Positions 1 to 15,149 of a DNA stretch of 64,000 bases are shown here, one piece after another. Under the pieces are notes generated by a model. It did not search any database. It saw only the letters and a program-made list of their open reading frames with translations, and was not told the origin of the DNA. The stretch spans positions 1,497,770 to 1,561,769 of the forward strand of contig VWZF01002410.1 in the NCBI GenBank assembly GCA_013396755.1, given 5' to 3'. A program made the translations under genes and the position numbers. Numbering within the stretch: the stretch's first letter is position 1; each line of letters opens with the position of its first letter. This DNA comes from Sclerurus mexicanus. Its lineage: Eukaryota; Chordata; Aves; Passeriformes; Furnariidae.

Positions 1-1883
1 CTAGATTTTAATAAACTAGTTCATCTGCAGAGTCATGGACCATTTGACAGACACTAGAAACTGCAGTTTTGAGCAGTGTAATTATTATGCTTTTACTAGA
101 ACTATGACAACTCAGACATCACAATACAGGTATAAATAAATTTCAGAATAATCCAATCCTCAAAACAGAGTGACGTGAGTAAGGATTGTACCATCTCAGC
201 CTTTGTGTGCCAACACAAGCGAACAGTAAACTGAGAGAGTGAATTTTAGCAGCAGTTTCTAGCCCAGACTATGCTTAGAAGATGTCTACCAACCCCCAGA
301 AAATGGTTTCTCAGAGTGTCTAGGATCTCAGCAAATACATAAGGATAAGTAAATTTATTTCAAGGGGTATGTATCCAATCAGTATTTTATACAATGATGC
401 ATTCTTCAAATAAAAAAAAACCAAAAAACCCAAACAGCTGTAACAGCAGTACAAAGCACTATCAACGTATAAGCATGAAGTGTTGAGTAAGCACGTTAAA
501 GCCCACTACATCTGCGTGCATCGATTTAACAAGCATTTTGTGGTATCATCAGCAGAATAATAACAGCCATTAATGAAGTACCTGTCCATTTTACACCTCT
601 GGTCACATACAGTGCTTTTCAATTATCACAATCATACAAAAAAAGTACAATGACTATGACATAACTGCTGTATGTTTTCCCTTTCCCAATGATAGTACAT
701 CCACACTTTATTGAAAAAGCATTTACTTATGTTTATTGTGATAAGGTTAAAATAAATTTCATTGCTATTTTTATGTACTCCTCAGCAACTAATTTGTCTT
801 GATTACTTGATGATGAATTCTTTATAGCATAAAGTTCTAAATATATCTTATAAACATCAATATGCCATTTTTCATAATGAATATATTCATTGTTAAATAT
901 ATGAATGTATTTTAAGTCTTTTCACTGTCTGATGCAACCTAATGTTGAAATATGTTTATTATTCCTTGGAAAATCATAAATCTGATCATCTCAGGCATAT
1001 GTAACATTACGTAAGTCACAGAAATACAGAAATGTATCATCTCACTGATTTTAAATGAATTCTTCAGGTTTTATCAGCAAATCTTTACACCTACTGCTTA
1101 AATACACAATGAAAATTACTTTCATTTGTTTGAGCATATTTTCAATGATAGTAAAAGTTCTGAAGAAACACTCATGGAAAAAAAATAGAGGACCTTAAAG
1201 TAAATGTCAGAGTAAAATGAGTAGAGTAACTAGTAGGTCATTTACTAACAAGAAGAAAAATTATTTGAAGAAGAAAGGATTAAATGCAGACATATGCCAC
1301 AACAAAGATAAAAAGACATCAAAATACAATGACAGGAGATAGGAAAATCCTAGGACTTTTCAGTAAATTAAAGACAATAGAGATGACAGCCATATGGTCA
1401 GTATTAGCAAACATCAGCACTCAGTCTCAGAGGAATACTTCTAAAACCAGTTTTAGATATAATCCCTTCAACCCAAATTATGGAAATCCACTACTGAGGT
1501 TTTCCATCTTTTATCAACAACATGAAACACTAACACAATTAGCAAATAAAGCATCTACCACCTCAGAGGGAAGCCATTTTTGAAGACATGTGTTTTCATG
1601 TTACTCATTACATGTTTACCATGACTCCACAGGGCACAGCTGCAAGGCAACTTGCTGCAAAAGCCAGGAGGCAGATGAGGCAGCAGAAGGACATGAGAGG
1701 GAGGACAGTAATACAGTATAGCACGAACAGGGAGAAGAGATCTCTGAAAGGCGAATACAGCCAGAGGGTTTGCACCTTGGAACATGCCTCCCTGCCACTT
1801 CACTACAGCCCTCATCTTCCACCTTCAACTGACACACGCTTTTGGCTCTTTTCCCATTCAAATAGAATAGAGTGTAAAATACA
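1..1883. other. AT-rich non-coding stretch
   Basis: No gene recognised. The open frames here are under 100 codons, without family motifs or splice context. An A/C-rich run lies at about 412-435. A perfect 16-bp palindrome (AATGAATATATTCATT) lies at 876-891. The part at 1600-1870 is less AT-rich and opens short frames on both strands, but I see no repeat or protein signature in it. Confidence 0.6.
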
Positions 1884-2200
1884 ATAGACTATTTCAATTG
1901 GAAGGGACCTGCAGTGCTCACCTAGTCCAACTGCCTGACTGCTTCAGGCCTTACCAAAAGTTAAAGCATATTATTAAGGACAATGTAAACACTGACAGGC
2001 TTGGGGCATCAATACGCACTCTAGGAAGGCTGTTCCAGTGTCTGACCACCCATCTAGGTCAAGAAATCCTTCCTGATGTCCAGTCTGACCCTCTCCTGGG
2101 ACAGCTTTGAACCATTCCCACAAGTACCATCACTGGATACTAGAAGAGATCCTGATCAGGTTGTCCCACTCTCTCGTGACTTGTAAAAGCTCCCCTCTCA
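1884..2200 (-). repeat. CR1 LINE fragment, 3' end, minus strand
   Basis: Read on the plus strand, the piece opens with the reverse complement of the avian CR1 3' tail: the GGAAGGGACCT core followed by CTAGTCCAAC about 20 bp later. Further right come the CR1 phrases for 'ctgttccagtgtctgaccacc', 'gaaatccttcctgatgtccag' and 'gaaccattcccacaagtacc'. The order shows a minus-strand element whose 3' end is on the left. It is a 5'-truncated 3'UTR/ORF2-end copy, as is usual for CR1. The right boundary is approximate because similarity fades between 2150 and 2240. Divergence is visible but modest. It encodes nothing functional. Confidence 0.88.
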
Positions 2201-5200
2201 TTTTTCACCCTTCCAATTGTTTAACACTAAAAAGACCAGTGGGGAGAAAAAGGGAGCAGCAGCCTGTGAAAAAGTCACACGCGTGTACAGGCAGGATGGA
2301 AGATTTTGAAGTGATGTTTTATTGATTGTAATGAAGGAGTTATTCTGCTTCTCTCTAAGCTGATTTACACTCAGTACAATCATAGCAGTGGTATGAAACA
2401 ATGTGTGATAGCTGCTGACAACTCCTGAAAGAATATGTATTTAATTATTAAAATAAATTCTAATGGGTAATTGGTAATTTATGTATCTAGAAAATAAGCA
2501 CCTATTTTACAAGCTACTCTGTTAATTTTCACTACATATAAAGACTAAAGTATCTGAAATACCCTATTAAGGTAACCAGAGGGCAAATTTGTCCACTCCA
2601 GTGGTAAACTTCTGTATATGTGAATATGAACATGTGAAATGTGAATCAGGAAAACTGGTTTTGCTAAGGTGTAGCACAAGGCCTTCAATTTTACAGCAAT
2701 AACTAGTCATACCAGGTCACAGGCCTTAATTGCCCTTGTCTGGTCTTGAACTTATTTTTCCTTGATTTTAGCTGTATCTGCAAAAATTATTGGATCAACT
2801 TTTGCTGCAACTATCTGCAAAATCAAGTAACTCTTCTTTGCTTCTCCTAGCTAAAACAGCAAGAGTACCCAAAATTCAGGCATCTAATCCATGCTTTTCA
2901 GCTTGTATAAATCCAGTTGTTTATCACCTAACTTCTTTTAAGTTGAACTTTTCCTCAGCTTTCCAGTTGCATGACTCTCCTTCACCAAAAGAAATAGTAC
3001 CATACAGGGAAAAGACTATTGCACCTCAACAATCATGCTATTAGAATCACTATAGATGAACAGAAAAGTAAAAACATGGGTTGAAATAGATGAAAATAAC
3101 CCTGAACAAACTCAGCATAAGAAAATCCTCCACCACCACTGACACTGTATTCCTAGTGAAGAAATGCAATGCTGACAACTCACTAAAGCATCCTGCCCTT
3201 GATCTAGGACCATGGATCATCAGAGAGCTGAGAAATCAGAAGGGCAGAGCAGATACCGGCAGCTACTCATTTGATTGTATTACTAATGAATCTCAATAGA
3301 AATTGTAGTATTTTGATGGTGTTCGCATCGTAACAACTGGAGTAACGATAAGCGGCTATTCTGTTTTAGCTAAATTGTTAAAACGCTAGTCAAAGCAACA
3401 ATAACTTTTAAGTCTTGGATCCTCCTGCACAGTGCGTTCTTTTTGATTACTCATGTGAAGTTCTGTAAAAAGCAGAGGATCTGTGTGTTACCTCCTGGAT
3501 ACCAAGAACAAAATGATAAGTGTTATAACATCTGATGGAACACTGCATGGAAGACATAAAAAGAAATTCCAAATAGCTGCTTTCGGCATGCTTGAAACAC
3601 ATGCTACTGTCACAACAGTGGAGGTACACAGTGAAATTTAAGGTAAGAAACAAAATCAAAAGCTAAGCTATGCACCTACAGAGTTTGCTTCCTGGTGATC
3701 AGTTCAGACAGTTTCTACGGCACAGAGAGCCCACTTTCACAGCTTTCTCTCATGAAATCCTTCCAAGTGTTGTTTCTCTTTCACGAGGCACAGACAGCAC
3801 CAAGGCTGTCACCACAGTATTCTGGACTTTCCAGACCAATGAAGTCCCAGTGCAGCAGAGAGCTCCCAGTTCCAGGCAGCTGCCCTGGCTCTCCACAACC
3901 CCTGCAATGTGCACACTGCCAGTCTAAGGCCATCTATCAAAAGGGACATATGGGAGACAGGCACAAGGTCATTTGCAAAACAACTAAAAGATTCTCATTT
4001 TGTTAGGATCATCTGGATAATGAAAAGCCTATACTGTTCTTGTTCTGCATACTCTTTCCCCTCCCTGCTGCATTACACTCATGGAGATGCACACAACTAC
4101 ATCTCTGCTGCCCCAGCTCCTCTTGAGATTCTCTAAAAAGCACTGGAGCTACCACCGACCAGGAACAATCTTGGACTCAATTTTCAAGGATGCTGTTGAT
4201 TTTTATATATATCACATGGGAATTTCATTATGCTGCAATTAATTGGATATTCATTTAGAAGTACTTAAAACTTACAGGAGAAATATATCTATCACAAAGT
4301 ACCAATTTATTTTATGGACATAAAATCCTCCCAAGAGTGTCCCTAATCCACATAATTTCTGAATTATGTTTTTAATAGAAAATTTTCATAAGCAGATATT
4401 AAAATGAAAATACACTGGTCCAACCATGCTTTTAATGAGTTCACAGTCAGAAAGTATGATACATACAGAGTACACATACCCATTATCCTACATAAAGCTG
4501 GAAAAACTGTCCATTAAGCTGACCAGTACACAGCCAGGGTTTGCATAATTCATTTACTGACCTGCTCTCCTGGCTGCACTGAGGGGGCTGAACATAAGGA
4601 ATCTAAGGTGCAGAGCTAAGAAGGAATAATTGAATGAAGAAATAACAGAAGTTTAAACGACAGAAAGGTATTTGCAAAAATGCTACCACTGGAGAGTAAA
4701 TATTTCCCCAATACAGCAGTGGTATGGAGTACTCAGGGAACCAGGCTGTGCAGTTTTCATCACCTGGCATTTTCAACATTTTTGTTTAGCCAAAATTTGC
4801 ATTTGGCTTGCTGTAATACAACACATTGCATGTGCCATCACTGGACTGGAAATAAGTTAACATTGGTTTACATATGTTTGATAAATCAACACATTCGTAA
4901 TATACACTTGAGAAATATCAACCTGAAACCTTAATGCATATGAAGATAGAAGCCAAGATAGTTGTTCTATAGGTAAAGGACACAGAACTTGGTAGAAATT
5001 TGGAACATCTAAGAATTCAGTAAAAACAAACTGAACAATAAAATAATATCTTTGGGTGCCTCTTTAGAGAGGTAAAGCAACTTCTACAGTTTAATAGGCT
5101 CAAGGAATAGTGCCTCCCAAACTTTCTGAAGCAACACACTGCATCAGGGAACTGACCCTCTGACATTCCTGACTCTGGAGCCACCCCCACAGGTTATCCT

Positions 5201-7019
5201 CCAGGAGTTCTGCCCACAGGCAGTCCTCACACTGAATTACCTCCAGTGCTTACCTCATAATGGTATAAATACCCTGGAAGCTTCTTAGTATTTACTTAAA
5301 AATCACAAGTGCATATTTTCAACATACAAAAACACTTCCCTGAGAAAAATTATTAAAACACAGTGAATCCAGTACTATTCCTTGCTGAGTGGCAGAGTAC
5401 ACAACAGAGGAAGAAAGGCAATCAAGAACCAGAAGTATTTGTCACTGTGCAGAACAATAAATGCAATTTAAAGTGGTCATGGAAAATTAATAAAGGCAAA
5501 TGGATTTCAGCATAAAAGACTAATAGCAATACAGTTGTGAAAGGTAGACTTTTTATTTGTCACAAAAATTTGAAAATAGTATTTACTTTTCATATACTTT
5601 CTGAGGCTATTATTGTTATTATTTTGCCCTTAATGAGTGAAGAAGTATAGCAATAACTATGCAGCATTTTTTGGCTGTGTTAGATAAATTGTGAGGTAGC
5701 CTGTTTTAGTGTTTCAGGCTCCAATAACGCTATTGCCAAACACAGAACAGTGCTCTGCTGTTGGCTCTGCAGATATTAGCAGCTTTTGTAATTACTCCAC
5801 TATTATGAATGCAAAACTATCACAAAGCAATGCCCAGATGTCTATATCACAAGCTATCCACCCTGGAGAAAACTGTAGCATTTACACTCTGAAGACATTA
5901 AAGCACCATCTACTTATTATGCAGTTAAAGATCTACACATTTCAAAGCTGAGACTGAAATATGTGCATGGATTAACTCTTCACAGTTTCTGAAGCCTAAA
6001 TAAGCAAAGAAAGATATGTTCTTTTTGTTCATCATAATTACAGCACAAGATGTGGGAACCATGGAAGAGGGTCTACTTACTTCAAGGCAGGTTGCCTTGC
6101 TTTATCCAAGCTTTGGGTAAGTAGGTCTGCAATTGTCCTAGAACAGGCATCTTAAGTCTCTTCTCTAGTCAGCAGAAAGCAGCATATGAAATGCAATACT
6201 CGCAAAGATGGGCAATCCACACAGGTGAGTGATTCATATGCTGCCTAGAACAAGAGAAAATCTGATCCACTGAATATCTCTCCCCATTGCTCCCTACTTA
6301 GCACCCAAGGAACTAATGTTAAATACATGTACCCCCAGGGATAGAATTCTGGGTCTGACAGCAGTGGTTATCATCTTTAATGTAACTTCTAAGCATTTAT
6401 GGATGAGAGCACTAACATTGGCAGAAAGCTTTCAGAGTTAGCAGGGAAGTGCCCCACATTACAGCCAGGCAGTGAGAGGAGAGGAAGTGAACTTAATTGC
6501 CATTTGGGACTTAGGAGGTTTTCAGGCAAACAGCATCACTTACTGATTAACTTCCTCTTCAGTCTGAAGGGCTACACATATACATCTACAAATTCTGAGC
6601 AGAGGCTACTTTGGAACAGCAGAAGGTGTTTCTTAATGTCTTCTGATGAAGTTACTGCATGGCATTATACAAGAGCACTCTAAATTAAGGAAGAATACAC
6701 CAAGAGTATGGTATTTGGGGAAAAGCAAAACGGTGAATTCTTTCCCGAACTCCTGGAAATAAGCATTTTTTTTCTCAAAAGCTTTTTTACTAAAAAAAAA
6801 AATGCAACACTGTAATGAATGCAAAAGGAAAAACAAAGAGATCAGTAAAAAGAAAAAAGTCTAGAGATATTTCTTGGGTAGAGCTACAAAATCACAGCAT
6901 CATATAGAACTATATTTAAAATTATTAGAATCCCTATATATTAGACATCCACATACCTCAAATTCGCTATCAAGTGACAAAATAATAAAATACAACTGTT
7001 AAACTCTTGTTCTAGCAAG
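2201..7019. other. AT-rich non-coding stretch, no gene seen
   Basis: Short frames only. The stretch at 3660-4010 is richer in GC and is open in two plus frames of 85-103 codons, but neither shows a recognisable domain and overlapping open frames point to base composition rather than coding. Poly-A runs occur near 6765-6800. No tRNA-like or repeat signature was recognised. Confidence 0.55.
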
Positions 7020-7090
7020 GAGCTCTGTTGTGTTACTAGAACTATACTTTTACTAGAACTAGTGTATTACTGGAACTACAAACTATATAA
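7020..7090. repeat. short degenerate direct repeat of TTACTAGAACTA
   Basis: Three imperfect copies of a 12-bp word (TTACTAGAACTA, TTACTAGAACTA, TTACTGGAACTA) occur within about 70 bp. A similar word is also present near 93-105. It is too short to be assigned to a family and is probably a local slippage product. Confidence 0.5.
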
Positions 7091-10000
7091 TTTTGAAGTT
7101 TTAATAAAGGTAACTAATTTAAACATTACCTCTGGCAGCAGTTGATCTGAAATAATGCAGGAAAAAACACAGACCTTGTAGGCACTGCATTTAAACATAT
7201 TTAACTCAGAATGTGCAAGTCAGCTAGAGCTACAATAAAACTTCTATTAAAACTGAAACATCCTCATTTAAGTGAAAAGTCTTATGAAATTGTTCTGACA
7301 CTTGATCACAAAAAATGCTCCAAACAAATTGCTCCCAAATCTACTCTTTGTTTTCTGTATGTTGCCTTTACATTAAGTTTTCAAGGAATGTAAAATGATA
7401 CAATCATGCATTAGCCACGCTTAACACATACATGAACATTCTGCTGTCTCATTAAAAAAGGACTTCCCTGTGATTCTGTCAACACAAAAAGCCCTCAGCA
7501 TAACTGGTCAGTGTTACCTTCAGTAAATAAAGTAGTAGAAACCAAACAACTTGACCAACATATATAGAATAATAGACAAAACCCAGGCTACTGCAACCAG
7601 GGTATGCATAAACTGTTGCACTAGAGCACCACTGCACTCCACATGATAAAAGCAGGGTTTAATGATGGATTTAAAGACCACAACTGAAACTAAAGTCTAG
7701 TACCCTCAGCCCAATGAGAAAGTTTATCATAGAGTACTTTTTATCTTTGTGCAATGAGACAATTTACAGTTCTTTTCTACACTTTGTGTTGACATCAAGA
7801 CAGAAAATAGAAAGCAGTCACAATAAAAAGACAATATTCCAGTTCTAACACAGGTTGATTTTTCAATTCCCAACTTTAAATGATTGTCAAAAGACTCTGA
7901 TACCTATCACTAATTGATATATCTATTAATTATGTAAAATATGTTAAAACAGGTTGCTCTGCATGGATTACAGGTTAATATCATATTAAACTCTCCCTGA
8001 GGGATTCATATCCTCTTAGTCAGAAGTAAAGCAAATATTTGTGGCTCTTCTGGCACAAAGTAATTACCCAAAACTGCAGGTGGCTGAACAACAGGTTGAT
8101 TGAAAGAAACAAGATTACTACACCAACAAAATCTGCTTTCTGTATGAAAAATATTAAATCTCTCAGAGAAGAAAAAATTGAGAGCTCATCTCTTCACACT
8201 GATTAACTGGGACAACTAGCTTCTGCATTAAGTAATCAAGAGAGGAATGAACAGACTGCCTAATCTGAAGTGCACATTTGGTATCCTTCCACCACAGAAA
8301 TGACTAATTGCCTAAGATTTCCTGTGATCACAGATCAACTTCAGCCTTTCAGGCACCTTTCTCTTATCAGACTAAGTTTCACAACTGAGTTGTCACAACT
8401 TAGGGACATATTGCACCTTTGAGATTCTTTTTCATAACTGACTGCAACTATTCCAATTCATGAACTTAAGGATGCACACAGTCTCAGCAGACTAAAGCCT
8501 ATATATCAATGTCTTTGACTAATGAGACTAATAGAAATATGTAAGTAAATTAATGTGACTTTTTCAAATCCATTCCATAATGAAGAAATACCTGTTAAAC
8601 TGTTTGGAAAGTTAAGCAAGCATCACAATGGGTTAATAGCACTACTGGTCTGAAAACACAGTTTATTTCAAGCTCAGGTGAACTTGGAAGATGATGTGTC
8701 AGAGGGACAGACTCAATGTACATATATGTTATGTGGTGCCATTCATGCTATACTACTTCCAGATTCAGTAACTGATTAAAGGTCCAATATTCTTCTTACA
8801 AAGATAAATGTGTTAGAAATACTAGTACTGTTTCTTTATGTAGGTCACAAGAGAGCAACAATAACAAGATGTTTCCAGTTTACTATTCAGGGAACAATTG
8901 TTTTTTCCACAAATAATCTACTGTTACTATAGTTTCTGTAATCCAACTATTAATTCCTAAGGGTCCATCAACAAGATACTAATATTTCTCGCAAATCTGT
9001 AACTCTCATGAAGAAGAAAAGAGATATGCAGTTTCTCTTATCTTATGGCTAGCTCAGGTCCTTCCCATTCTTTCCCATAAAACTCTGACAAATGATATCT
9101 TTCCTGTAATCAATCTTTACAATGATAAACATTCACAAGATAATTTGTTGTGACTAGAATGTCTGCATTTCTGCATTAAAAAACAGACTGGCTCCGAGGC
9201 ATTTCCTCTTGCCACTAACAGAATTTATGAAATTTAAATAATATAAAGCAGTCTTGTGCAACATATTGAAGTCAAATCTGAGCAGTATTTCAATGCATCA
9301 GTGGTACTGAGAAGTCTAAAGAAAAACATGGTATATTTAGAGCTATTTGGAAAGACTGAATTATATACATTCATACACTTGTTAAACATGCCAACAACAA
9401 GCAATAGGTCTCAGCAGTATGTACAATGTACCTTTTAGAAAACCTGAGTTAATAGAAGCAGACACTGAGAACCTTCACCTGAAGAGTCAGTGAACGGCTC
9501 AATGTTTTAGGAAAACTCATGAATGCTCTTCCTTATGGACTAAATTTGAATAAACTCCTTCATCCCCAAAAAGTTAATGTATGTTTATAACACAATTTTC
9601 ACTTCTAACATGACCACTATTAAACATTTTCCAATTACAACTGCATTTTATGTGCTGGAACATATGCCATTCCTATTATTTATCCTGTTAACAAATTTTA
9701 GTAACAACATATACTTCTGTAAAGACTGTCGTACGTTCATTACTCTGGCCTTTTGACACCATTAGGATGTTTCATGCAAATAAGCAACAATGAATGTGTA
9801 AGTCAAGGCTTAAGAAGTATTCCCTGTATTTTAAACAAAAGCCTGCCCTGAGGTTTTCTAGTCCTGTGATGGCAAAGAAAGATGCTGTGTTCCACCAACT
9901 CTGATGGGCAATGCGGTTTTGTCCTAAAGCAAGAACACCAACTGGGTATTGCAGAAAGAACTGTCTGGGTGCTCACACAATTAATGCCTTCCAAAGACAG

Positions 10001-13000
10001 GAGAGTCGAGATGTCTACAATTGACTTAAATTCACAACAGCCTGGGAGGCCCTGGATTCCTCAGGGTCAGTGCATCACATTAGCTCTATGTGGGTTTATC
10101 CCACCCATTAACCTGACAGCCCCACGTCGCTTATTCTGCCCTTATCTCAACTGCTTAATCTTAAAACTGCAGCACAACCTGAGAAACCAAAGGACATCTC
10201 ATCTGTCCTGAAGCTCACAGTGCAGCAGCATGCAAACCTACAGGTTTCCATGTATTGCAATCCTTTCGTGTACGTCTCAGATCTGAGTGGAAATCAGCTT
10301 CAGATTAAGATACCTAAATTCTACTGGAAACGCAAGGATTTGATATAGTTACCTAAATATAGAGATGTACTACTACCCAAGATGTTGAATAGCCCATCTA
10401 GCCTCCAGCCACCCCTCTCTAAGGATACCAGTCTCCCACAGACCCTGTGTCACACCTGTACCTATCAGGTCTGATGATGTCTCTGATACCATGGGACATC
10501 ACATTCAGATAAATGAACCAATCCCACCTTATATATCTTAACCAACAGAGATAATGAAATCAGAAAAGTAGCTCAGCTCGCTGAAGTGGACATTCAGCTG
10601 AATTTCTCCCCATTCCACAGACTGCATTAGCTGTATCTCCATCAACTGTAATGAGCACAGAGCTTATCTTATAAACATAGGTGCCTTAGCAAAGATCGAA
10701 CTGCACCCAAATGTTACACAGAACAAGAAGAATGTCACCCCAAACAACTCATTCTATAAGGCGGAATGTGAATGTGCAATCCTCACTTTGCAGATTGTCC
10801 CCACTGAAAGCAGTATCTTGGGTGGGTATAAACACACCTTGTGACATTCAAACCAGTATTTCATTACGTTTTGTAAGTGCAAATCTGAGAGAACAGTGAT
10901 AGAGTATTACAGCTATCCCAGCTACAGGCAGGCAGTGTCTCGACAGGCCATGCTGCATTGACAGACGCTGGCACAAAGTTCAACAGGAACTGGACATTTT
11001 AAATGTATTATAAGGAAGGGGCTTATGGCACATGGAAATCCAGCGGCATGGTTCAGAGTTTTGTGAAAACAATGGTCTGTTAGTTACCTCTGAGCTGTAT
11101 GTTATTAAAAAAGTTTTAACAATTTGGGGGTTTTTCCCCCAATTTATTGTAATACTTTACTGATTAAAAAAAAAAGTCACTTTTTTTTTGGTGGTATATC
11201 TCTATTTCAGAAGGAAGGTATCTTTCTGGTGTTACTATTTCAGCCTTATTTCTAGAGTTTCACAATGATCTCATCTAGAAAGTCCTCATATCCAAACTGA
11301 AGCTTTTGATTAGTAACCTTTACCTTGGTATATTAACATTGATAGACAAATTCCCGATCAGTTTCCTAATGTTTCAACTAATCAAGACATATTGCAGGAC
11401 AGTTCTTCTAAGCACTCTTCTGTAAAGCAACAGTACATCCCTGAGAGTGTGATGATTTCAGTTCACTTTTCATTCTCAAATGTAATTTGAGAACTTCATT
11501 CTCTTAGCATACGAGGTAACTCTGGACAGCACCTAGCTCCAATTCTTAGATGAGAACCATTAGATTCAGAAATTCCTTGCCTCTTTCTGAGACTAGAAGC
11601 TCTAGCTATATTCAGTGTAAGGTGAACTCTTCCCTGTTAAGCCCATTTCCTTCCAGTGCTCTGAATTATGTTTCATAAACCAAGAGAATGCAGTTTTAAT
11701 GAAGTCTTTGCAGTTTTTGTAATAGAAAAGGCAAAACTGTACATTTTCCTGTTCACCTTAGAGAGAAAAGAACCTTACTTTACCTTTGCACTACAAAGGA
11801 ACAGCACACCATTTTCTTGCAAGGAAAAACATGTTGCTAGCAGCAGGGTGTTCTCCATGCTAACTTAATACCCCGGAATAGCTGCATTGCCATTCCTTGG
11901 TCTCCGAGATACTAAAAATTCATAAAATTTTAATAGAACTGTGGCAGCAGAGAACCTGAGTTATCTGCCTGCACCACTTTCACTGTTCTTGAAAGAGAGA
12001 AGTCAACCGCTCCGGACTCAAGAAACAGATATAGGGCACAGTCAGACTTTAGGTGGGAATATCCAAGGTTAGGAAGATTGGGAAATATCCAAGCCAGCCA
12101 AACGGAACATTTTGACAGGTGGAAAACATCTCTTCATTTATTTTTCAATCATGAATCAGTATCCAATGTGCTGTACTTCTTTTCTAGTCCATTGCCTTGA
12201 CTTAAAGATTACTAGCACTGATCCCTTTTAACATACTGAAAGACAGATTAGCCAATCTTTGCAAGATTTATAAAATATTTTTGTCCTTAATTTTAAGTAA
12301 CACTTGTTCCTAATTTGAGCAATACACTGCAAATGAAATAGAAATCTCTTCCCAACCCTACACCAAGAAACTGGCAAGTTCATAGTCATTACAAGAAACA
12401 AACACAAATATATTTACAGTTCAAAATTAAACTCTATTTTTTTTTCTCATCATAAAAAAAGACATTTGTTAACTAAAGAATTAACAGTCCTGGACAAAAT
12501 CTGTTTCAAGTTCACTCATTTTTGTCTTCTCAGAGAAAAACACATTGTCCAGAGCTTCTACTGCACAACCTGTTCCAATTATTTGACAGTTTTTAGGACT
12601 TCCTGTTCTGTGTTTCAAGTACTGTCACAGAGAAGACTTTATTCAAAGCTTCAGTTCTCAGTCTACTCAGGGTACCCTAGCAATTATTTTCAAATCAAAA
12701 AATCTCCTTGGAGCAAGACTTTGTCTCCAAAGTGACTGCAGGAATTGGTAACTGCAGAGAAGGATGTACAGGCACCACATCCATTTGAAGCCAGGACAAA
12801 ACCACCTGAGCAGCAGTTGAACTGAACACAGCACTTTTCTGGATCCTTTACCACATTTAGCACAGACATCTGAAAAGTGCATCCCTCCCCATAAACATCC
12901 TGGGACTGGTTTGAATACAGAGTTGTCAGTGTTCTAGTCAGTTCAGACAGGTATTAATTAAGTACTCATGCCATGCCTAGTCTTCCAGATGCTACAGAAA

Positions 13001-15120
13001 TCTTGGCATAAGTAATATTAGAGTGTATAGAATTATCAAATTACATCTGCAGAAACACAGACATGGAAAGTTAGGCTGTATTTTTCCAACTTTGTGTTTA
13101 AGAGTGTTTTAAAACCATATGTAAACAAACTTTATCATGTAAACAAAAATGGGTATTTTTCTCAGAAAACTGTACTTTTGGAATGACTTTTTTAAAGTGC
13201 TATAAGACACCAAACATTGCGCATTCCATTTGACTCCTCGTGAATCACCTGATCAAACCAAAACCAGTTACGTTCACAGTGAACAGTTATCTACGTTCAA
13301 CACATAACTGGCCTTAGCTCATCGTGGTTATAAATAATATGAATGGACAACTCTGTGGCCATCAGCAGCATTGTATCTTTAGAAAAATAAGCAGAAGCTT
13401 CTGAAAAGCAAAATATTCCTATCACCACTTCCCATTACTCATTAAAAAACTCCAGAACAAAGCACAGATGCATCCTGCCTAAGGAAATCATAACCTAAAA
13501 TATAGCAAAAATAAAACCATATTGCAGTGTGTGCATGTAAAGGAAAAGGGGAGAAAATTATGAAAGTAGGAGAGAGATCATACGTGCTTTGCTTTTTAAT
13601 CTACTCTTTCAAATTACAGAAGTTCTGAATCATTTATTAAATAATACAGAGGAACTGAGGTTTTAAGGAGGCAGCAGCAAACACGGTAGCTTAGGGAAAT
13701 AGGCTGGAAAGAATCACCTGAAATGCCCTCAAGAGCAAAGGCAGAAAAAAGTCATGATTGTAGTATTAAAGTTGTTTTGTTAAGAATGAAGAGGGAAACA
13801 GTATCATATGATGAGGAAACCAGCATCATGATGTGAACTGTACAAACCTGACAGAAGAAAAGAAAAATTAAAGGAATTTGACATTATCAACATCTTAATT
13901 TATACCAACTAAATAAATACAATAGCATCAATGAACTTCCTCCAGCCCCAAGACCAGCTGTCACACACAACTCACGTCTGTTTGCCTAAACTCCTCTAAC
14001 CAAGGCAAATGTCAAGCTTGTGCTAAACTCTGAACCATGCCCAGGCCTTGTCTAGGAGAATTCCAGTTGGACTGCCCCAAAACCCTCTCAGCAAATATCC
14101 CACAAACTTAACAGCATGGGCAGAAAGGCCAGTCCTTTTGCCTAAGTAGTATCCCATTTCATTTAACACTATAGACAGAGCCTTTGTGTATGACAGGAAG
14201 AAAGGGCAGAGGACTACAGTAGAATACATACTCTTTGATTCCCTCACCACATTTCCACATCCTACACAACCTCCCTAGCAGAGGGGCATCCCAGATCACT
14301 TTGAAGTGACAAGGTTTCAGATCCTTCCATCCAAGCCTCATGCCTCTGCCAGGACAACAGGCAAACATGATCCAGTGCGTGATAGTGATCATTAAGTGTT
14401 GCGTCTTCAGTCTGTTCCACAAAATCTGCAACAATGCAATCAAACTATGTGAATTCAGTCATGCATTAGGCCTTGTTTTAATACTTATGTACAAATACAC
14501 AGAAACAACCCCCTCGGTACGTTTCTCTGCAATAACAATGTGGGACTTCTGAATTACAAAATGACCAGGATCATTTCATGATCTACAAAGACAATGTAAA
14601 CATGGACACAGAGAGTAAACTTTCAGGTGTGTTCCAGCATTCGACTCTTCCCAGTGAAATCACCGACTGAGGCCCATGCTTCTCTGAAGTTACATACACT
14701 GAAAGAATAGCATTTTAAAAGTCCCTACTCAAACTTGTAAACAGATTACACTGATAATCAGCTTGCTTAGTCATTTCCACCTGAGACAAGGAACAGTAAA
14801 ATACCATTTTTCCAATCTGATAGCATTTTTTCCATCAGCCTTATACAGATTTAAAAGCATATGTAAAGCACTCTGCAATGGAGAGTCATCTTGATTTATT
14901 TGTTGCTAGGTATGCAATACTTACAGAAAATTAAATTCAAGCCGCAGTTTTTTATTAAATGCCCTGTAGAGTTAATTACTTTCACAGGGTGACTATAGCA
15001 CCTAATTATTTCATTTTATAGGTTTTTAATGCACTCCTTAATTTTACAACTGTCTGCTTGTTTCAATATTTTTTGGAAAGAGTAGAAAGATACTATCAAT
15101 TAATTTTCCAGAATATCTCA
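7091..15120. other. AT-rich non-coding stretch, no gene seen
   Basis: I see no exon, RNA gene or interspersed repeat that I can name. Slightly GC-richer patches at 9830-10210 and 14000-14360 hold frames of 75-109 codons without motifs. A small perfect hairpin (7-bp TTGGGGG/CCCCCAA stem, T-rich loop) lies at 11124-11142. The plus strand shows more A+C than G+T on most lines I counted. Confidence 0.55.
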
Positions 15121-15149
15121 CTAAAGCCTGTCTTCAACCACTTGAATAA

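Noticed and set aside
3670..4006. Overlapping 85- and 103-codon frames, considered as an exon or retrocopy
   Set aside because: Two frames are open over the same GC-richer bases; no motif, splice sites or poly-A tail support either.
6083..6099. Hairpin CAAGGCA-GGT-TGCCTTG
   Set aside because: A 7-bp stem with a 3-base loop is too short for a small-RNA precursor and is expected by chance.
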